Assembly (NCBI GenBank): GCA_023249275.1
Contig: JAHFCV010000013.1
Location: 1 to 23,767 of the forward strand
Length of the DNA stretch: 23,767 bases
Reading direction: 5' to 3'
Origin: Candidatus Methanoperedens sp.
GTDB lineage: Archaea > Halobacteriota > Methanosarcinia > Methanosarcinales > Methanoperedenaceae
Below the pieces are notes generated by a model. That model was not told the origin of the DNA. It saw nothing but the letters and a program-made list of their open reading frames with translations, and did no database searches. Position numbers and translations under genes: made by a program. This document shows positions 21,562 through 23,767 of the stretch, piece after piece; position 1 is the first letter of the stretch; each line of letters begins with the position of its first letter.

Positions 21562-22386
21562 TCAGGATTTTTTTCCCAGTTCCTTTGAACGCTCGCACGC
21601 CTCGATTACCGCGTCCATCATTGCAATGCGCACACCCCGGTCTTCCATTACCCGAAGACCCCTGATTGTCGTCCCGCCCGGAGATGTAACCATATCCTTT
21701 AATTCTGATGTGTGGCTTCCGTCTTCAAGCACCATTTTAGCGGCACCGAGAACTGTCTGGGCTGCAAGCAATTTTGCGGTGCTCCTGTCAAGCCCTTCAT
21801 GCACCCCGCCGTCCGCAAGCGCTTCTATTATCATGAAGATATAGGCTGGACCGCTCCCGGATAATCCCGTAACTGCGTCCATCAGGTATTCAGGCAGAAT
21901 TACGGTTCTCCCTATGGCATTAAAAACCGCAGTTGCAATCGACAGGTCATCCTTCGATGCCGCGCTCCCCGGGCTGATAGCTGAGGCGGCTTCTCTTACA
22001 GTTGCCGCGATGTTTGGCATTACCCTCACTACTTTTGTGCCGCGGGGGAGGGCATTTTCATAAGTTTCGATTTTAACGCCTGCGGCTATTGATATAATTA
22101 GCTGTTTCTTTATGGAATTTTTAATTTCTTTTAAAACTTCAGGTATAATTTGAGGCTTGACCGCAATTATAATGATGTCTGAACCGACTACGGCAGAGCA
22201 GTTATCCTTACAGGCGTTGATTTTATATTCTTGTTCAAGCAACTGCAGCTTTGCAAAATCAGCATCACTGGCAAAGATGTTCTCAGGGGGAACGAGCCTG
22301 GCTAAAGATATGCCTTTAATCAGGGCTTCACCCATTTTTCCTGTGCCGATGAACCCTATCTTTTTGCTTTCAAGGTCTGTTGTCAT
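21562..22386 (-). CDS. proC: Pyrroline-5-carboxylate reductase
   Basis: Last enzyme of proline synthesis, reducing 1-pyrroline-5-carboxylate with NAD(P)H (274 residues). The dinucleotide-binding GFIGTGKMGEALIKG is at the N-terminus. AVKPQ, VRVMPN and the C-terminal signature (AVTGLSGSGPAYIFMIIEALADGG through TSPGGTTIRGLRVME) are all present. I chose ATG 22386, which fits the family N-terminus; the frame continues 32 codons upstream without family similarity. A TATA-like CTTTTTATC lies about 27 bases before this ATG with no SD, consistent with a leaderless transcript. It is the first gene of the operon with mtxX, the trm5-like gene and the peptidase-like gene. Confidence 0.95.
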   Translation of the reverse strand: MTTDLESKKIGFIGTGKMGEALIKGISLARLVPPENIFASDADFAKLQLLEQEYKINACKDNCSAVVGSDIIIIAVKPQIIPEVLKEIKNSIKKQLIISIAAGVKIETYENALPRGTKVVRVMPNIAATVREAASAISPGSAASKDDLSIATAVFNAIGRTVILPEYLMDAVTGLSGSGPAYIFMIIEALADGGVHEGLDRSTAKLLAAQTVLGAAKMVLEDGSHTSELKDMVTSPGGTTIRGLRVMEDRGVRIAMMDAVIEACERSKELGKKS

Positions 22387-22494
22387 TAAAACCCTATAAA
22401 GAGGCTGAAGCGATAAAAAGATTGTCATGAGATTAAAAAAATCTCGCAGGTATTGAGTAATTCTTTTTAAGCATCCCCGCATTTTAGCCCTGAA
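22387..22494. promoter_or_regulatory. Divergent promoter region of proC and hel308
   Basis: A gap of 108 bases with AT-rich boxes facing both ways: CTTTTTATC on the minus strand (about 22412-22420) for proC and TTCTTTTTAAGC on the plus strand (about 22461-22472) for hel308. Each lies about 25-30 bases before its start codon. Neither start has a good SD, so both transcripts are probably leaderless. Confidence 0.45.
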
Positions 22495-23767
22495 ATGAAA
22501 ATCAGTGCCCTCAAATTGCCGGATAATGTTATAACATTCTACCTTAACTCAGGCATTACCGACCTTTATCCCCCGCAGGCAGATGCCATAAAAGCAGGTC
22601 TCCTCGAAGGCAAAAACATCGTAGCAGCGATACCCACAGCCTCAGGCAAAACACTGCTTGCAGAATTTGCCATGCTGAAATCAATACTGGATGAAAACAG
22701 AAGGGGAAAAGCCCTTTACATTGTGCCCCTGCGCGCCCTTGCCTCAGAAAAATATGACAGGTTCCGAACTTTTGAAAGTATCAAGAAAAGCAACGGCAGA
22801 GGCGTCTCCACAGGCATCGCAACAGGCGATTTTGATTCCAGCGATGAGTGGCTCGGGAGTTACGATATAATCGTGGCTACGTCTGAAAAAGTGGACTCAC
22901 TCCTGCGGAACAGGTCGCACTGGATGGAAGAGATAACAGTCGTAATCGCAGATGAGATACATCTTATCGATTCTCCAGGTCGCGGACCCACGCTTGAAAT
23001 CGTGCTTGCTAAACTGATGCAGTTAAACCCGCAGATAATCGCACTTTCCGCCACCATTGGTAATGCCAATGAAATCGCAAAATGGCTGGATGCAGAACTT
23101 GTATTGAGCGACTGGCGCCCCACTGAATTAAAAGAAGGCGTCTTTTTCGGAAATGCCATAACTTTTGCAGACAGGAGCAAGCGCGCGATTAAGGAGTTCC
23201 ATAAAGACAGTGCCATCTCGCTTGCGGCTGATACCATTATCGAAGGCGGGCAGTGCCTTGTATTTGAAAGCAGCAGGAAGAACAGCGAAGGACTTGCAGC
23301 GCGCATGGGAACGTCGATATCCCCTCTTGTCGCTCATGACACAAAAGAAAAACTGCGCGTTCTTGCATCGGAAATCCACGAATCAAGCGAGGTTGAAACT
23401 GCAAGAAAACTTGCGCTGTGTGTCGAGAACGGCAGCGCATTCCACCATGCAGGTCTTATCTCGGAGCAGCGAAAGTTAATCGAGGACGGGTTCAGGGCAG
23501 GCACAATAAAAGTAATCGTGGCGACACCAACGCTGGCGGCAGGGCTTAATCTACCGGCGCGGCGGGTCATAATCAAGGGTTACAGGCGCTACGATGTCAA
23601 TTTCGGGCAAACGCCAATACCTGTTCTTGAATACAAACAGATGGCAGGCAGAGCCGGACGCCCGCGGCTTGACCCTTACGGCGAAGCGGTTCTTGTGGCA
23701 AAGACGTATGATGAGTCAGAGGAGCTAATGCAGCAGTATGTACTTGCCGACGCAGAGAAAATCTGGT
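22495..23767 (+). CDS. hel308: Hel308-type DNA helicase (partial, runs off the right edge)
   Basis: An archaeal superfamily 2 Ski2-like helicase acting at stalled replication forks, translocating 3' to 5' on single-stranded DNA. The window holds the first 424 residues of a protein usually near 700. Seen in order are the Q motif (LYPPQAD, about residues 24-30), Walker A TASGKT (Lys52), motif Ib-type TSEKVDSLLRN, DEIH (153-156), SATIGN, the domain 2 VFESSRK, VATPTLAAGLNLPARRV and QMAGRAGRP. The missing part should hold the winged-helix, ratchet and helix-loop-helix domains. ATG 22495 matches the family N-terminus. The gene is divergent from proC. Confidence 0.96.
   Translation, partial: MKISALKLPDNVITFYLNSGITDLYPPQADAIKAGLLEGKNIVAAIPTASGKTLLAEFAMLKSILDENRRGKALYIVPLRALASEKYDRFRTFESIKKSNGRGVSTGIATGDFDSSDEWLGSYDIIVATSEKVDSLLRNRSHWMEEITVVIADEIHLIDSPGRGPTLEIVLAKLMQLNPQIIALSATIGNANEIAKWLDAELVLSDWRPTELKEGVFFGNAITFADRSKRAIKEFHKDSAISLAADTIIEGGQCLVFESSRKNSEGLAARMGTSISPLVAHDTKEKLRVLASEIHESSEVETARKLALCVENGSAFHHAGLISEQRKLIEDGFRAGTIKVIVATPTLAAGLNLPARRVIIKGYRRYDVNFGQTPIPVLEYKQMAGRAGRPRLDPYGEAVLVAKTYDESEELMQQYVLADAEKIW

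Noticed and set aside
1..23767. CRISPR array, tRNA or rRNA genes
   Set aside because: I saw no regularly spaced direct repeats with unique spacers, no T-loop-like GGTTCGAATCC signal and no rRNA-like stretch. Small or divergent RNA genes cannot be excluded by eye.

Overview
The window looks like part of an archaeal chromosome, most probably a methane-metabolising member of the Methanosarcinales-like Halobacteriota. I lean towards a Methanoperedens (ANME-2d)-type organism, but this is inference. The support is a set of archaeal or methanogen-lineage genes: mfnA (methanofuran biosynthesis), mtxX (methanogenesis marker 4), archaeal ribC, hel308, a Trm5-family tRNA methyltransferase, a MobB-MoaE fusion, and class III NrdD next to an NrdH-type redoxin. 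An eight-haem cytochrome c with a signal peptide and an archaeosortase-type C-terminal tail fits an archaeon that moves electrons to its surface. Many genes have a TATA-like box about 25 bases before the start codon and no Shine-Dalgarno (SD) sequence, as in archaeal leaderless transcripts.

Layout. 1-507 has no convincing gene but holds several repeats. 508-2966 (minus) is a type II restriction-modification pair of the AvaI/BsoBI kind, endonuclease and methyltransferase overlapping by one base. 3228-4004 (minus) is an unrecognised gene bracketed by two 43-base imperfect direct repeats. This left 4.1 kb looks like an accessory segment. From 4108 rightward the content is mostly housekeeping. 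nrdH and nrdD (minus) stand divergently from argS, mobB-moaE and a winged-helix regulator (plus). Next comes a minus-strand group: a 51-residue membrane protein, rubrerythrin and a YkgJ-like Cys-rich protein. It is followed by ribC, an aminotransferase, a small membrane protein, a 1-Cys peroxiredoxin, a thioredoxin, a beta-lactamase-fold nuclease-like protein, a DUF116 protein, a small possibly Sm-like protein and mfnA. The right part holds the cytochrome, then a minus-strand operon proC-mtxX-trm5-like-M50-like peptidase. hel308, divergent from proC, runs off the right edge.

How the genes work together. NrdH/NrdD make deoxynucleotides without oxygen. Rubrerythrin, peroxiredoxin and thioredoxin give an anaerobe's peroxide defence. 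MobB-MoaE serves the molybdenum/tungsten pterin cofactor, and MfnA the C1-carrier methanofuran.

The most unusual signal is an approximately 85-base structured element present twice. One copy (plus) leads into mobB-moaE and the other (minus) lies upstream of nrdD, each in the sense direction of the gene that follows. By hand alignment the copies are about three-quarters identical, with the same three hairpins in the same order. Several stem differences are compensatory, which suggests selection on RNA (or DNA) structure. In the mobB copy the third hairpin contains the ribosome binding site and start codon. I do not recognise it as a known riboswitch class. No tRNA, rRNA, CRISPR array or intact insertion sequence was seen.
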